From: Mesotoga sp. UBA6090
GTDB lineage: Bacteria; Thermotogota; Thermotogae; Petrotogales; Kosmotogaceae
Length of the DNA: 64,000 nucleotides
Assembly: GCF_002435945.1 (NCBI RefSeq)
Contig: NZ_DIXC01000052.1
Location: 1 to 64,000, forward strand
Direction: 5' to 3'
In this document: positions 16,310 to 25,021 of the stretch, piece after piece
Layout: the number at the start of each line of letters is the position of its first letter
Numbering within the stretch: the first letter of the stretch is position 1
The notes under the pieces: model-generated
Databases searched by the model: none
Seen by the model: the letters and a program-made list of their open reading frames with translations, nothing else
What the model was told of the DNA's origin: nothing
Position numbers and translations under genes: made by a program

Positions 16310-17959
16310 GTGCATTCTTCCTACGGCGGACTGAATGTACCGTCAAATTTGAGCCCAAGAAAAAAGAAAACTGAAGAAACACCAAGTGAACTTAAGGAAA
16401 AAGCTGTCACCGAAAAAAAGACAACAAGCAAGAGAACGACTAGAAAGAAGACTGAATCGAAGAAGACCGAAGAGAATCAGGAATCTGTAAAGACTCCTGC
16501 TAGACAGACTACTGAGGAGAAAAATGTAGTTGAAATTATCTCTAAAGAAGACCCCGGAGACTCTAAAGCGGAGAATTCTGGGCCCAAGGAAGTTGGAAAG
16601 GAAAGCGTTTCGAACGACGTTAAAGAAATCCCCAGGAAGGAAAGAGAAAAGGACAAAGACAAAGATAAAGACAAAGATAACATCAGGGAAGTGGAAATCG
16701 ACATCTCCCAGCTGCAGGCAATGCCCATAAGAGAGGTTTATAAGCTTGCGAGGAAGTATGACGTGCAGGGTTATACCCAGATGGCCAAGAAGGATTTGAT
16801 TTTTGCCGTTCTCAAGGCTCAGACTGAATCATATGGTTACTTCTTTGATCAGGGTGTGCTGGAGATTACAGATGGAGGGTATGGCTTTCTAAGAACTCTC
16901 GACAACAACCTTCTCCCCAGCTCAAATGACATTTACGTTAGCCAGTCGCAGATCAGAAGGTTTAATCTCACCAGCGGCGATACAGTTGCAGGTCAGGTGA
17001 GGCCGCCGAAAGAAGGAGAGAAGTATTTCGCGCTCCTGAGAATAGAAGCTATTAATCACAAAGCGATCAACTTCGCAGCTGAGAGAATCACCTTTCAGAA
17101 TCTGACGCCTATTCACCCAGAAGATAAGCTTATCACGGAAACAGAACCCCACATTATGAGTACGAGAATGGTCGACCTCTTTTCTCCAATAGGAAAAGGA
17201 CAGAGAGGCCTCATTGTCTCTCCTCCTAAGGCTGGGAAGACGATATTACTGAAGGAACTCGCAAACGGAATCGCTGAAAACCATCCCGATACAGTCAGAA
17301 TAATTCTGCTGATCGATGAAAGACCAGAAGAGGTTACCGATCTCAGAAGGAGTTCAAATGCACATGTGATTGCCGCTCCATTCGACATGCATCCCGAGAA
17401 ACAGATCAGGGTTGCCGAAATGACTATTGAGATGGCCAAGCGATTAGTGGAGTTCAACTACGATGTGGTCATCCTCCTTGACAGCATTACGAGGCTGGCA
17501 AGAGCCTACAATCTATACGTTCCGCCAAGTGGAAAGCTTCTGTCTGGAGGAGTAGATCCTTCGGCACTATACAAGCCGAAGTACTTCTTTGGCGCGGCAA
17601 GAAATATCGAGGAAGGCGGAAGCCTTACAATCATCGCAACGGCCCTTGTTGAAACGGGAAGCAAGATGGATGAGGTAATATTCGAGGAATTCAAGGGTAC
17701 TGGAAACATGGAATTGATCCTTTCGAGGCAGCTTGCCAATAAGAGAATGTTCCCTTCGATCAACCTCACCCTCTCCGGTACAAGGAGAGAAGAACTTCTT
17801 CTTCCTTCCGATATTCTGAGGAAGGTCTGGGTTCTTAGAAGAATGCTTTCATCGATGTCCGAAGAAGAGGGTCTGAGACTAATCATGGATAAACTGCGGG
17901 GAACGGCCACAAATGAAGAGTTCCTGGACTTGATAGAGATGGAGAAAAAGCAGTACTAG
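16310..17959 (+). CDS. rho: Transcription termination factor Rho with long charged N-terminal extension
   Basis: Rho (549 aa) is the hexameric RNA helicase that ends transcription. The order is: a Lys/Glu/Thr-rich extension (residues 1-125) ending in an alternating Lys-Asp run near 114-123, a Rho N-domain (about 130-165), the cold-shock-like RNA-binding domain (about 170-245) and the RecA-type ATPase with Walker A PPKAGKT at 305-311 and LLDSITRLARAYN. E. coli Rho has 419 residues, so the extension explains the extra length. GTG 16310 follows AGGAGGG at 16299-16305. Confidence 0.97.
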   Translation: MHSSYGGLNVPSNLSPRKKKTEETPSELKEKAVTEKKTTSKRTTRKKTESKKTEENQESVKTPARQTTEEKNVVEIISKEDPGDSKAENSGPKEVGKESVSNDVKEIPRKEREKDKDKDKDKDNIREVEIDISQLQAMPIREVYKLARKYDVQGYTQMAKKDLIFAVLKAQTESYGYFFDQGVLEITDGGYGFLRTLDNNLLPSSNDIYVSQSQIRRFNLTSGDTVAGQVRPPKEGEKYFALLRIEAINHKAINFAAERITFQNLTPIHPEDKLITETEPHIMSTRMVDLFSPIGKGQRGLIVSPPKAGKTILLKELANGIAENHPDTVRIILLIDERPEEVTDLRRSSNAHVIAAPFDMHPEKQIRVAEMTIEMAKRLVEFNYDVVILLDSITRLARAYNLYVPPSGKLLSGGVDPSALYKPKYFFGAARNIEEGGSLTIIATALVETGSKMDEVIFEEFKGTGNMELILSRQLANKRMFPSINLTLSGTRREELLLPSDILRKVWVLRRMLSSMSEEEGLRLIMDKLRGTATNEEFLDLIEMEKKQY

Positions 17960-17972
17960 ACGGGAGATGTCA

Positions 17973-18923
17973 ATGGCTGATCACGTGATCGGAATCGATC
18001 TGGGTGGTACCGAGACTAAGATTGCAATCGTACAAGAAGATGGAAAGATCATCGAAAAAAGGATGATTCCGACAAAGGTGTTCGACGGAAGAATCACCGT
18101 CGTGACAAGAATAGGTGACGCAATTGAAGAACTCCTTCACGAATCTGGAATGAACTCCTCCGATGTTATCGGTATTGGTGTCGGATCGCCGGGATCGATT
18201 GACCACGAAACCGGCACCGTCTTGTTCTCGCCAAACCTTCCAGACTGGTCAGGATTTGGACTGGCCGCGATGTTGGAGAAGATTACTGGAATCAAGACGT
18301 TCATCGAAAACGATGGGAATTCCTTCATCCTTGGGGAGTGGGCATTCGGAGAGTTCAAAGGAAGTCAGCATATGTTGGGACTCACTCTAGGGACTGGTGT
18401 CGGAGGAGGAGTAATTACTCATGGGATGCTAATGACAGGGAGCATGGGCTATGCTGGTGAACTTGGACACACTATTGTCGAACCCGGGGGTCCGCTCTGT
18501 GGCTGCGGTTCTCATGGATGTCTTGAATCGCTTGCGTCAGCTACCGCCATCGTTAACATGGCCAGGGAGTTTTCGAAGAGATTTCCCGAGTCTTTGATTT
18601 TTGCCTCGCCCGAGATAACTGCCAAAGTTGTCTTCGATTCCGCGCGAGCGGGTGATCATGCAGCAACGATTGTTGTTGAAAGAGCAACAAGAGCTCTAGC
18701 AACGGCAATAAGTAATTACATACACGTATTCAATCCCGAACACATAATAATTGGCGGTGGAATTAGTAAGGCGGGAGACTTGCTCATTGACAGCATCCAG
18801 AAAAAGATGCCGGAATACGTAATGCCATCTTTCAACGGAACCTTCAGTATAACTTTGAGCAAACTTGTGGAGAATGCAGGAATAAAAGGAGCCGCTTCAA
18901 TAGTGTTCTACAGGATAAGTTGA
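17973..18923 (+). CDS. ROK-family sugar kinase (glucokinase-like)
   Basis: A 316-residue ROK protein. The phosphate loop GIDLGGTETKIAIV opens the protein, the catalytic region GIGVGSPGSID and FIENDGNSFILGEW follow, and the ROK zinc motif CGCGSHGCLES is at about residues 173-183. The absence of an N-terminal helix-turn-helix points to a kinase rather than a repressor; glucose is the most common substrate for this size class but specificity cannot be read off. ATG 17973 has GGGAG seven bases upstream. Its last 16 bases overlap the convergent endonuclease V gene. Confidence 0.9.
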   Translation: MADHVIGIDLGGTETKIAIVQEDGKIIEKRMIPTKVFDGRITVVTRIGDAIEELLHESGMNSSDVIGIGVGSPGSIDHETGTVLFSPNLPDWSGFGLAAMLEKITGIKTFIENDGNSFILGEWAFGEFKGSQHMLGLTLGTGVGGGVITHGMLMTGSMGYAGELGHTIVEPGGPLCGCGSHGCLESLASATAIVNMAREFSKRFPESLIFASPEITAKVVFDSARAGDHAATIVVERATRALATAISNYIHVFNPEHIIIGGGISKAGDLLIDSIQKKMPEYVMPSFNGTFSITLSKLVENAGIKGAASIVFYRIS

Positions 18924-19585
18924 CCCTTCAGTTCTTGAGTTAGGATGTGAGCTTGCCTGGTCGGTTCAGGTATTCTGTACTTGCCTGTAGTTTTTAAGAC
19001 CAGATCAACTGCAGATTCTGGAGTAATTCGATTCCCTGGCGAAACGAAAACTGGTTTTACACCTTTCCTTGTGCAAAGGGCATATCCAAGAAGTCGTCCA
19101 TCGGGATCGTGAATTGGGCTTTTCTCCCCCTTCTCTTCAGGATAGTCTTTCAATTCACCGTATAGAAGACTTTTGGCGATTCCAATGGTTGGTTTCTTCA
19201 CAAAGAGACCAATGTGTGAAGCTATACCAATACCCCTTGGGTGCGCTATTCCATGTCCATCAAAGAAAATCAGGTCGACTTCAGGGGATTTCGAGAGAGC
19301 CTTCACTATTATCGGGCCTTCTCTAAAAGATAGAAGTCCCGGAATGTAAGGTGTATCGATTCTCTCAACGGAGTGGAAGTAGTCAATCACACGTAGCGAC
19401 CGAAATTCCATAATCACAACTACGGCGAGGGCGATATCTCTTGAAGGGAAGGAAACATCGACCCCGGCTATCAGTTCGGGCAGGCCTGCGTAATCCTCAA
19501 ATACGAGGCGTTTCCTAAGCCTCCTCTGCAAATCGATAGCCTGAATTGGTTTCATCACCCAAGTGTGAATATTCTCTATGTTCAT
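18908..19585 (-). CDS. nfi: Endonuclease V (deoxyinosine 3' endonuclease)
   Basis: EndoV (225 aa) nicks DNA one base 3' of deoxyinosine, starting repair of deaminated adenine. The three acidic metal ligands are seen: Asp43 in AGVDVSF, Glu89 in IPGLLSFREGP and Asp109 in FFDGHGIAHPR. PYIPG, the strand-separating wedge motif, is at about 79-83. The C-terminal RIPEPTRQAH is also typical. It is the only minus-strand protein gene in the window, and its 3' end overlaps the ROK gene tail-to-tail. Confidence 0.96.
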   Translation of the reverse strand: MNIENIHTWVMKPIQAIDLQRRLRKRLVFEDYAGLPELIAGVDVSFPSRDIALAVVVIMEFRSLRVIDYFHSVERIDTPYIPGLLSFREGPIIVKALSKSPEVDLIFFDGHGIAHPRGIGIASHIGLFVKKPTIGIAKSLLYGELKDYPEEKGEKSPIHDPDGRLLGYALCTRKGVKPVFVSPGNRITPESAVDLVLKTTGKYRIPEPTRQAHILTQELKGQLIL

Positions 19586-19651
19586 AAGTGATTGCTCCTC
19601 GACAGAAGGAATCTATCGTCATCGCTTTTCATAATGATTATGCCATATAGA

Positions 19652-19660
19652 TGTTATAAT
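19652..19660 (+). promoter_or_regulatory. Extended -10 promoter for dnaN and the secretion operon
   Basis: TGTTATAAT at 19652-19660 is a perfect TGn extended -10 element, 32 bases before the dnaN start. No good -35 hexamer is seen, which is usual for extended -10 promoters. Because gaps from dnaN to 37972 are tiny or absent, this could drive the whole 18 kb run, though internal promoters cannot be excluded. Confidence 0.6.
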
Positions 19661-19691
19661 TTATGAAACGCTCATCAAGTGGAGGTGGATG

Positions 19692-20795
19692 ATGAAATTT
19701 GTCGTAGCTCGTTCCGAAATCCTCACGAGATTAGAGTCGGTTTCTGGAGCAGTCGCTCCAAAGAATGTCAAGCCGATTCTTTCAGGCATATATTTTTCAA
19801 TGAAGGATGAGTCGACAATTAAGCTTGTAGCTACCGATTTAGAGACAGCGATCACTACCGAGCTGAAACCAAAGCATATAGATGGAAGCTGCAATTTCGT
19901 TATCGATGCGCGCTTGGTTCTCGAGATAGTCAGAAATCTGCCTGAAGGAGAAGTTATCTTTGAGACGGAAGAAACTAACATGGTTATCCGAATGGGCAGT
20001 GCACGTTTCACTCTGCCAACAATGGACCCTGATGACTTCCCGGATATCGAGCCAGCAGCTGGGGGACTTGACTTCACAGTTTCAGTATCTTCAGTTGAGC
20101 TAATGGTTGAAAGAGTCATCTTTTGCGCAGCCAGAGACGAGTTTATGAGGAATTTGAACAGTGTCTACTGGGAATTTGATGACGGGTATCTTCGCCTTGT
20201 GGCTGCGGATGGTTTCAGAATGGCCCTTTCCGAGGAGAGAATTGATCTTAACATTGATGATCACTTTTTGCTGACGTTGAAGAGCATGAGGGATCTTCAG
20301 AACAGCCTGAAAGCCGCAATGTCTGATGTTATGAAGATAACTTATGATGGTTCGCGGGTGCAGTTCTCCTTTGATGGAACCGAGATAGTGACTAAAGTAG
20401 TTGATGCGGAGTTTCCTGACTATAGAAAAGTCCTTCCAAAGTCATTCAAAGCAAGAGTGGTGATCCCGACAGAGACTTTTTCTGATGCTGTTAGAAGAGC
20501 ATCGATTGCCGCAAGACTTGGATCCGACTCGGTCAAATTTGAGATAGACGATGAGCAGTTCAAGATTATTGCCAGAAGTCCAGATCACGGAGAATCAGTC
20601 GAGGTTATTGGAGCGAACAAAGAGGGTGACAACATCGTTATAGCATTCAATCCCAGATTCCTTTCTGAGTCGGTGAAGAAGATTGATTCCGACTCGGTGG
20701 AATTGAACTTTGTCGACTCGAACAGCCCGCTCCAGATGAACCCTGTAGATGTGCAGGGATACACTTATATCATAATGCCGATTAGGCTCATATGA
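19692..20795 (+). CDS. dnaN: DNA polymerase III beta subunit (sliding clamp)
   Basis: The beta clamp (367 aa) is a ring that tethers DNA polymerase III to DNA. Three repeated clamp domains of about 120 residues are visible. Motifs include GIYFSMKDESTIKLVATDLE in domain 1, LVAADGFRMAL in domain 2 and MPIRLI at the C-terminus, matching the family ending MP(M/I)R(L/I). ATG 19692 is preferred over ATG 19689 because of GGAGGTG at 19681-19687. It overlaps ispF by four bases. dnaA is not near it in this window. Confidence 0.97.
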   Translation: MKFVVARSEILTRLESVSGAVAPKNVKPILSGIYFSMKDESTIKLVATDLETAITTELKPKHIDGSCNFVIDARLVLEIVRNLPEGEVIFETEETNMVIRMGSARFTLPTMDPDDFPDIEPAAGGLDFTVSVSSVELMVERVIFCAARDEFMRNLNSVYWEFDDGYLRLVAADGFRMALSEERIDLNIDDHFLLTLKSMRDLQNSLKAAMSDVMKITYDGSRVQFSFDGTEIVTKVVDAEFPDYRKVLPKSFKARVVIPTETFSDAVRRASIAARLGSDSVKFEIDDEQFKIIARSPDHGESVEVIGANKEGDNIVIAFNPRFLSESVKKIDSDSVELNFVDSNSPLQMNPVDVQGYTYIIMPIRLI

Positions 20796-21259
20796 ATATC
20801 AGGGTAGGAATCGGTTATGATGTTCATCCGATAATAGTTGGGAATAAAGGATTATTTCTTGGAGGCGTTAGAGTATCTGATTCCCTTTACCTTTCTGGTC
20901 ACTCTGACGGAGATGTCCTTTGTCACGCGATTGTGGATGCAATTCTGGGCGCAGCATCTTTGGGGAATATCGGTACTGAGTTTCCAGAGAACGACTTGAA
21001 TAGAGAGCGAAGAAGCTTGGAGTTTTTATCTGAGATATCTGGAGCAATAAAGGGACGTTGGCAACTGCTGAATGTCGATACTGTTGTCGTCATAGAAAGC
21101 GTGAAACTGGCTGGCTTTGTTCGATCAATGATCGAAAATGTCGCTGAAGCTCTTGGAGTAGGAAGTGAGTTCGTGAATATCAAACCAAAGTCGGGGAACG
21201 GCAGCAGCCCTGATTTTGTTCGCGCTCATGCAGTCTGTCTTTTGAGAGAAGTGGAGTGA
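20792..21259 (+). CDS. ispF: 2-C-methyl-D-erythritol 2,4-cyclodiphosphate synthase (divergent)
   Basis: IspF (155 aa) forms the cyclic diphosphate in the MEP isoprenoid pathway. The metal ligands are present: Asp10 and His12 in GYDVHP and a third His at about 45 in SDGDVLCHA. The usual C-terminal CDP-binding stretch KATTTE followed by GFxGRxEGIAA is replaced by KPKSGNGSSPDFVRAHAV, so the nucleotide-binding residues differ from the well-studied enzymes. ATGA overlap links it to dnaN. The fold assignment is safe; full activity is less certain. Confidence 0.88.
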   Translation: MNIRVGIGYDVHPIIVGNKGLFLGGVRVSDSLYLSGHSDGDVLCHAIVDAILGAASLGNIGTEFPENDLNRERRSLEFLSEISGAIKGRWQLLNVDTVVVIESVKLAGFVRSMIENVAEALGVGSEFVNIKPKSGNGSSPDFVRAHAVCLLREVE

Positions 21260-21262
21260 AAA

Positions 21263-22465
21263 ATGCCTGATTTCCGTTATGAAGTGATCAACATCAAAGG
21301 AAGGCCCGAAAAAGGCAAGCTCACCGCAAATTCCAAACTAGAGGCACTCCAAATCCTCTCCAGCAGGGGCTATGTTGTCAGTTCCATTAAGCAATCATCA
21401 TCGACTCGCAGCTTAACTAAGGCTTCGTTGTTTCCCGCCTCGCAGAAGGAAGTCAGTATCTTTTCGAGACAGTTGGCCACGATGGTTTCCTCTGGTGTCA
21501 GGATAAGAGAAGCGCTTCAGGTTCTTTCGAGTCAGGTTCTGTTTTCTAGAAGATTCAGAAAGATCATAGCCCGTGTTGTTTTAGACATAGAGGGCGGAAT
21601 AAGTTTCAGTGAGTCTCTTGAGAGATCAGGTGTCTTTGAACCCCTGTTCACCAACCTTGTTAAGGCCGGTGAGGCAGGAGGGGTGCTTGATGAATCGCTT
21701 GAAAGAGTTGCAGATTTTTATGAGGGAATGGTTGATCTTCAGAACCAGGTCAAATCGGCCATGGCTTATCCTCTTTTCATGATGGTTTTTGCAGTTGGAA
21801 TTGTGGGGATGATTTCCTTTTTTATACTTCCGAACTTGATCGACGCTTTTGGAGGAAACTTTGAGCCTGAGGGGACAATGGCTCTTCTTCTTAGTATGAA
21901 CGATATTCTGAAGAACCAGTGGCCGATACTTCTGGTTTTGCTATTCGGCTTGCTGATCGGAGGTTTCTTCTTCTTCAAGAGCAAATACGGTAACATTGTT
22001 AAAGAAAGTATTGGAAAGCTAATCCCCCCGGTAAGAACCCTGAGAAATATGACCGCTATGGAAAGATTCACTAGAACGACAGCAGTTCTAGTCGCAAGTG
22101 GAGTTGATCTTCCAACGGTTCTGGAGCTTGCTGGAGAGGTCTCACAAAGCCCCCGGGTTATGAAAGCAGTAACCAATGCAATAGTGAGCATTAAGGGAGG
22201 CGAGAGTATCAGCGCTTCTCTTGAGCATCAGAAGGTCTTTCCACCGATAGTCGTTAGTATGGTGGCCACGGGAGAGGAGACCGGTAAACTGGACGAAGTC
22301 ATGTTCAAAGTCGCTGATTTTTATCACATGCAGGTCCAGAATGCACTCAAGAAACTTGTTTCGCTTGTTGAGCCGATAATGATATTATTTATAGGTGGGT
22401 TCATTGGTTTCCTTGCAATAACCATATATGGTGCTGTTTTTGCGATGGAGCAAAGTATTGGATGA
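21263..22465 (+). CDS. pilC: Type II secretion/type IV pilus platform protein (GspF/PilC family)
   Basis: A 400-residue inner-membrane platform protein that in known systems links the assembly ATPase to pseudopilin polymerisation. Two homologous cytoplasmic T2SSF domains are visible (about 65-190 and 265-390), each with the pattern FSRQLATMVSSGV or MERFTRTTAVLVASGVDLP, plus the marker LVKAGEAGGVLDESL and its second copy VATGEETGKLDEV. Three hydrophobic membrane segments lie at about 170-190, 215-235 and 368-392. A short N-terminal domain (1-55) resembles the extra domain of many GspF proteins. It starts three bases after ispF. Confidence 0.93.
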   Translation: MPDFRYEVINIKGRPEKGKLTANSKLEALQILSSRGYVVSSIKQSSSTRSLTKASLFPASQKEVSIFSRQLATMVSSGVRIREALQVLSSQVLFSRRFRKIIARVVLDIEGGISFSESLERSGVFEPLFTNLVKAGEAGGVLDESLERVADFYEGMVDLQNQVKSAMAYPLFMMVFAVGIVGMISFFILPNLIDAFGGNFEPEGTMALLLSMNDILKNQWPILLVLLFGLLIGGFFFFKSKYGNIVKESIGKLIPPVRTLRNMTAMERFTRTTAVLVASGVDLPTVLELAGEVSQSPRVMKAVTNAIVSIKGGESISASLEHQKVFPPIVVSMVATGEETGKLDEVMFKVADFYHMQVQNALKKLVSLVEPIMILFIGGFIGFLAITIYGAVFAMEQSIG

Positions 22466-22842
22466 GTTTAACCGAGCTTTTGTGCTGTCTGGTTTTGGTC
22501 TCTCTGTGCATCAGCGGCGTAGTACTCGTTTCATCTGAAATCATAAGTAGCCTGAAAATCAGCCTCAGCAAAACTGCTTTCGATTCGTTTATTGAAAGAC
22601 AGCGTCTTGAGGCTGTCGTTCGTTCCAGGCCTGTAGAGGTTTTCTATGATTATTGGTCGAAGAGAGTGTCTTCGACAACTGGGGCGGTTTTTGAAGACTG
22701 TCTTTGGGAGAACAGTGAGAACTTTAGGATTCGCTTCAATGGGGATGGATCTATCGCCATTCTTAGCGGGTCGACGACATTGAACTTTGCTGATGGCAGT
22801 GTGTTGACTATCCGGCCGGTAACGGGGAAAGTCACTTATTGA
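22462..22842 (+). CDS. GspH-like pseudopilin lacking a leader peptide
   Basis: A 126-residue protein beginning MSLTELLCCLVLVSL, which matches the start of a mature type IV pilin or pseudopilin helix: Glu at position 5 and a long hydrophobic run. The Gly/Ala-Phe processing site and the short charged leader are missing, and no start codon lies upstream in this frame before it runs well into the pilC gene. The C-terminal part (SIAILSGSTTLNFADGS, then PVTGKV) resembles the GspH beta fold. It overlaps pilC by four bases. It may be an unprocessed minor pseudopilin acting as a membrane anchor. Confidence 0.65.
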   Translation: MSLTELLCCLVLVSLCISGVVLVSSEIISSLKISLSKTAFDSFIERQRLEAVVRSRPVEVFYDYWSKRVSSTTGAVFEDCLWENSENFRIRFNGDGSIAILSGSTTLNFADGSVLTIRPVTGKVTY

Positions 22843-22857
22843 GACTTGGGGGTAAAC

Positions 22858-23895
22858 ATGTTTCAGAATATGATAACTGCCGTAAATTCTGACGAGGGTT
22901 ACACTGAGATCGTGAGAGCTGTAGTTGAAGGTCGGTATCTAAAGCCAGTCTTCTCTGTGCTCAGGATGGGTGCAAACTCGCTTGAGGAATCAACCAAAGT
23001 CTTCATGGAGAACAATACGATTCCGGCCGATGAGATTTTTGTTACTGCCTTTCATCCAAGAGATGTTGTCTTTCAGCATCTGGAGGTTCCTCGAGTAAAG
23101 TCGACAAAGAATTTGCACAATGTTGCCAGCTTCAAGGCTGCTTCCCAGTTTTCATTACCGCCGGACGAAGTGAATGTTGCCTGCTTGAACTCGATAGCTT
23201 CTCTAAAAAGTGGACTCGTTCCAGCCTTTGTTATAACCAAGAGAAAGGCCGTGTTTGAATTCATTGCAGGACTTACGGGGAAGAGCTTCCCTGAGCCGAA
23301 CATTGTTGATGTGAAGCCCTTCTCTATTTTCAAAATGGCTCAAACAAGCGTCTTTGAGGGCAACAACATTGTTTTCATAGTTGATAGAAGCTATTCGCTT
23401 CTCCTTACATTAAGGGGAGAAGAAATAGTGGGCCTTAATTACATCAACGATGGCTTTGATCAGGTGGCAAGCGGTTTCAAGGAGGACAATTCGCTCTCTC
23501 CAAACACGAATATTCAGAGGGAGTTTCTTATTGGTTCTAAGGCTTACTATGATTCACTAATTGAAGAAGCTTCGGAGAGACTCGAGGGACTGATCTCCTA
23601 TCAGTTAAGGATGTATCTTACTAACACGATGTCAAACTCGCCAAACACTTCTGCGGCTGATGAGGCTCTCTTCACCAGGTTTTTTGTTGTGGGACAGTCA
23701 AGTCTTTCTACAGCTGTTTATTCAAGAGCTTTCCAGAGAATTCTCGGAGACGAAACAGAGGTAGTTAGCATGCCTCTGAAAATGAAGGAAACAAGCGGGA
23801 TAACTTACATTTCGGTTGGACTGCTTATGAGAGGTGGTGAGATACTTGGTCGACGTAAACTTGTATTCAAGGAAGAAGCGGGTCTCAAGGCTTAA
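22858..23895 (+). CDS. pilM: PilM-like (GspL cytoplasmic domain-like) assembly protein
   Basis: A 345-residue protein with the features of actin-like PilM/GspL cytoplasmic domains: a conserved first subdomain with EIFVTAFHPRDVVFQHLEVP near residues 57-76, a phosphate-loop-like segment IVFIVDRSYSLLLTLRGEEIV near 175, and C-terminal VVGQSSLSTAVY. In characterised systems PilM is a cytosolic partner of the PilN N-terminus. ATG 22858 follows GGGGG at 22848-22852; the upstream TTG 22846 overlaps that site. The assignment rests on motifs plus its place directly before PilN/PilO-like genes. Confidence 0.75.
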   Translation: MFQNMITAVNSDEGYTEIVRAVVEGRYLKPVFSVLRMGANSLEESTKVFMENNTIPADEIFVTAFHPRDVVFQHLEVPRVKSTKNLHNVASFKAASQFSLPPDEVNVACLNSIASLKSGLVPAFVITKRKAVFEFIAGLTGKSFPEPNIVDVKPFSIFKMAQTSVFEGNNIVFIVDRSYSLLLTLRGEEIVGLNYINDGFDQVASGFKEDNSLSPNTNIQREFLIGSKAYYDSLIEEASERLEGLISYQLRMYLTNTMSNSPNTSAADEALFTRFFVVGQSSLSTAVYSRAFQRILGDETEVVSMPLKMKETSGITYISVGLLMRGGEILGRRKLVFKEEAGLKA

Positions 23896-24418
23896 GTATT
23901 CTCTTATAGTCCTGCTGATAATTGCCCTTCTAGTTCTGGGGTCTCGTTTCTTTGTTACCCAGGCATTTGAGACAAGGTTGAGGCAGGTTTCCAGGATGAA
24001 AGGTTACCTCTTCGACAATACCGGGACGTATCTGACGGGCAATCTTAAAGCAGACATCGAAATGATCTACAATAAAAAGCAAGAGTATACAGTAATGAAG
24101 AATAAACTGAGCAAACAGGTGAATGATCTTCGCGCGCATGTTAACTCAAAATCAGTCGAAATGGACGTTTTTAGGACAATAGAGGCCTATCTTGAAGATG
24201 AAAATGCGATGAAAACAATAGCTTCTAGAATTCAGTTTGAAAACGGAGTCGGCAATTCCTTCTATTATCTGATTTTTGAAGGCGAGGATGTCTCTTTTCC
24301 GACTCCGAAAAGCACGCCGACTCTTCTTGCCAACCCAAGTGTGAGGGGAAATCTGGATTTTGCTGAGCTCTACTCGCTTCAACTCGTCGATCTAAAGGTG
24401 GGTGGCAATGATGAGTGA
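23846..24418 (+). CDS. pilN: PilN-like inner-membrane assembly protein
   Basis: A 190-residue protein with a short cytoplasmic N-terminus containing VDVNLYSRKK (compare the INLLP/INLY motif by which PilN binds PilM), one membrane helix (about 18-38, SLIVLLIIALLVLGSRFFV), a coiled-coil-like stretch and a small periplasmic domain. The gene overlaps pilM by about 50 bases. GAGGTG at 23831-23836 suits TTG 23846; GTG 23834 or 23837 are alternatives. Sequence similarity to PilN is low, so topology and position carry the call. Confidence 0.7.
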   Translation: MVDVNLYSRKKRVSRLKYSLIVLLIIALLVLGSRFFVTQAFETRLRQVSRMKGYLFDNTGTYLTGNLKADIEMIYNKKQEYTVMKNKLSKQVNDLRAHVNSKSVEMDVFRTIEAYLEDENAMKTIASRIQFENGVGNSFYYLIFEGEDVSFPTPKSTPTLLANPSVRGNLDFAELYSLQLVDLKVGGNDE

Positions 24419-25007
24419 AAAGGACGAGTTCAATTTTGAAGAGGTAGATATCTCTGCCAGTCAAGAGTCATTTGACGGTAACGATAGCTACTTCATTCAC
24501 AGAGACTACGCTAATAAGCTGAACAGGAAGCTCAGTTTTCTTGACAGAAAGGGTATGAATTCAAGACTTGCATTTTGGTCTTTGATCGCCTTGACTATCA
24601 TCGGCTTTCTCTTTCTGGTGGTTTTGTATTCTTACAATACTTTTGAGAACACATCCTTACTCATAGACGAAGTGAACGGACTTGAGAGCGCTTATCTCGG
24701 GGTGCAGTTGCTTTCAAGGGTCAGAAACGAAGCGATCGGTTCAATGAGCACAAGAAGCTATCTAGAAGAACTCGAAGAAAAAATTCCGATAGAGACTAGA
24801 CCTGGTGACTACAAAGGGATAACAGTCACTGGCAGCTCGAGGGATATTCTTGATCTAGTGGAAATGATAGTGAATGAGCCAAAGATACTCGTCAGAAAGC
24901 TTGAACTGAGATCGAATCTTGGATTTCCGATTCTTCCAGAATCGAACATTCCGTCGAATCTCTCTCTTGAGCTAAAGACGGATCTTACAGTAACGGGAAA
25001 CTTCTAG
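24408..25007 (+). CDS. pilO: PilO-like inner-membrane assembly protein
   Basis: A 199-residue protein: an acidic cytoplasmic N-terminus (about 1-50), one membrane helix (about 55-75, LAFWSLIALTIIGFLFLVVL), a coiled-coil segment and a periplasmic domain with GITVTGSSRDILDLVEMIV, a ferredoxin-like pattern found in PilN/PilO/GspM. The start is uncertain between GTG 24402, ATG 24408 and ATG 24411; all follow AAGGTGGG. It overlaps pilN by 11 bases and probably forms a heterodimer with it. Confidence 0.68.
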   Translation: MMSEKDEFNFEEVDISASQESFDGNDSYFIHRDYANKLNRKLSFLDRKGMNSRLAFWSLIALTIIGFLFLVVLYSYNTFENTSLLIDEVNGLESAYLGVQLLSRVRNEAIGSMSTRSYLEELEEKIPIETRPGDYKGITVTGSSRDILDLVEMIVNEPKILVRKLELRSNLGFPILPESNIPSNLSLELKTDLTVTGNF

Positions 25008-25021
25008 GCGGAGTTGATTGT

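Noticed and set aside
16652..16681. Short tandem repeat GACAAA/GATAAA considered as a CRISPR or other repeat element
   Set aside because: The unit is six bases, lies in frame in rho and encodes the Lys-Asp run; there are no spacers.
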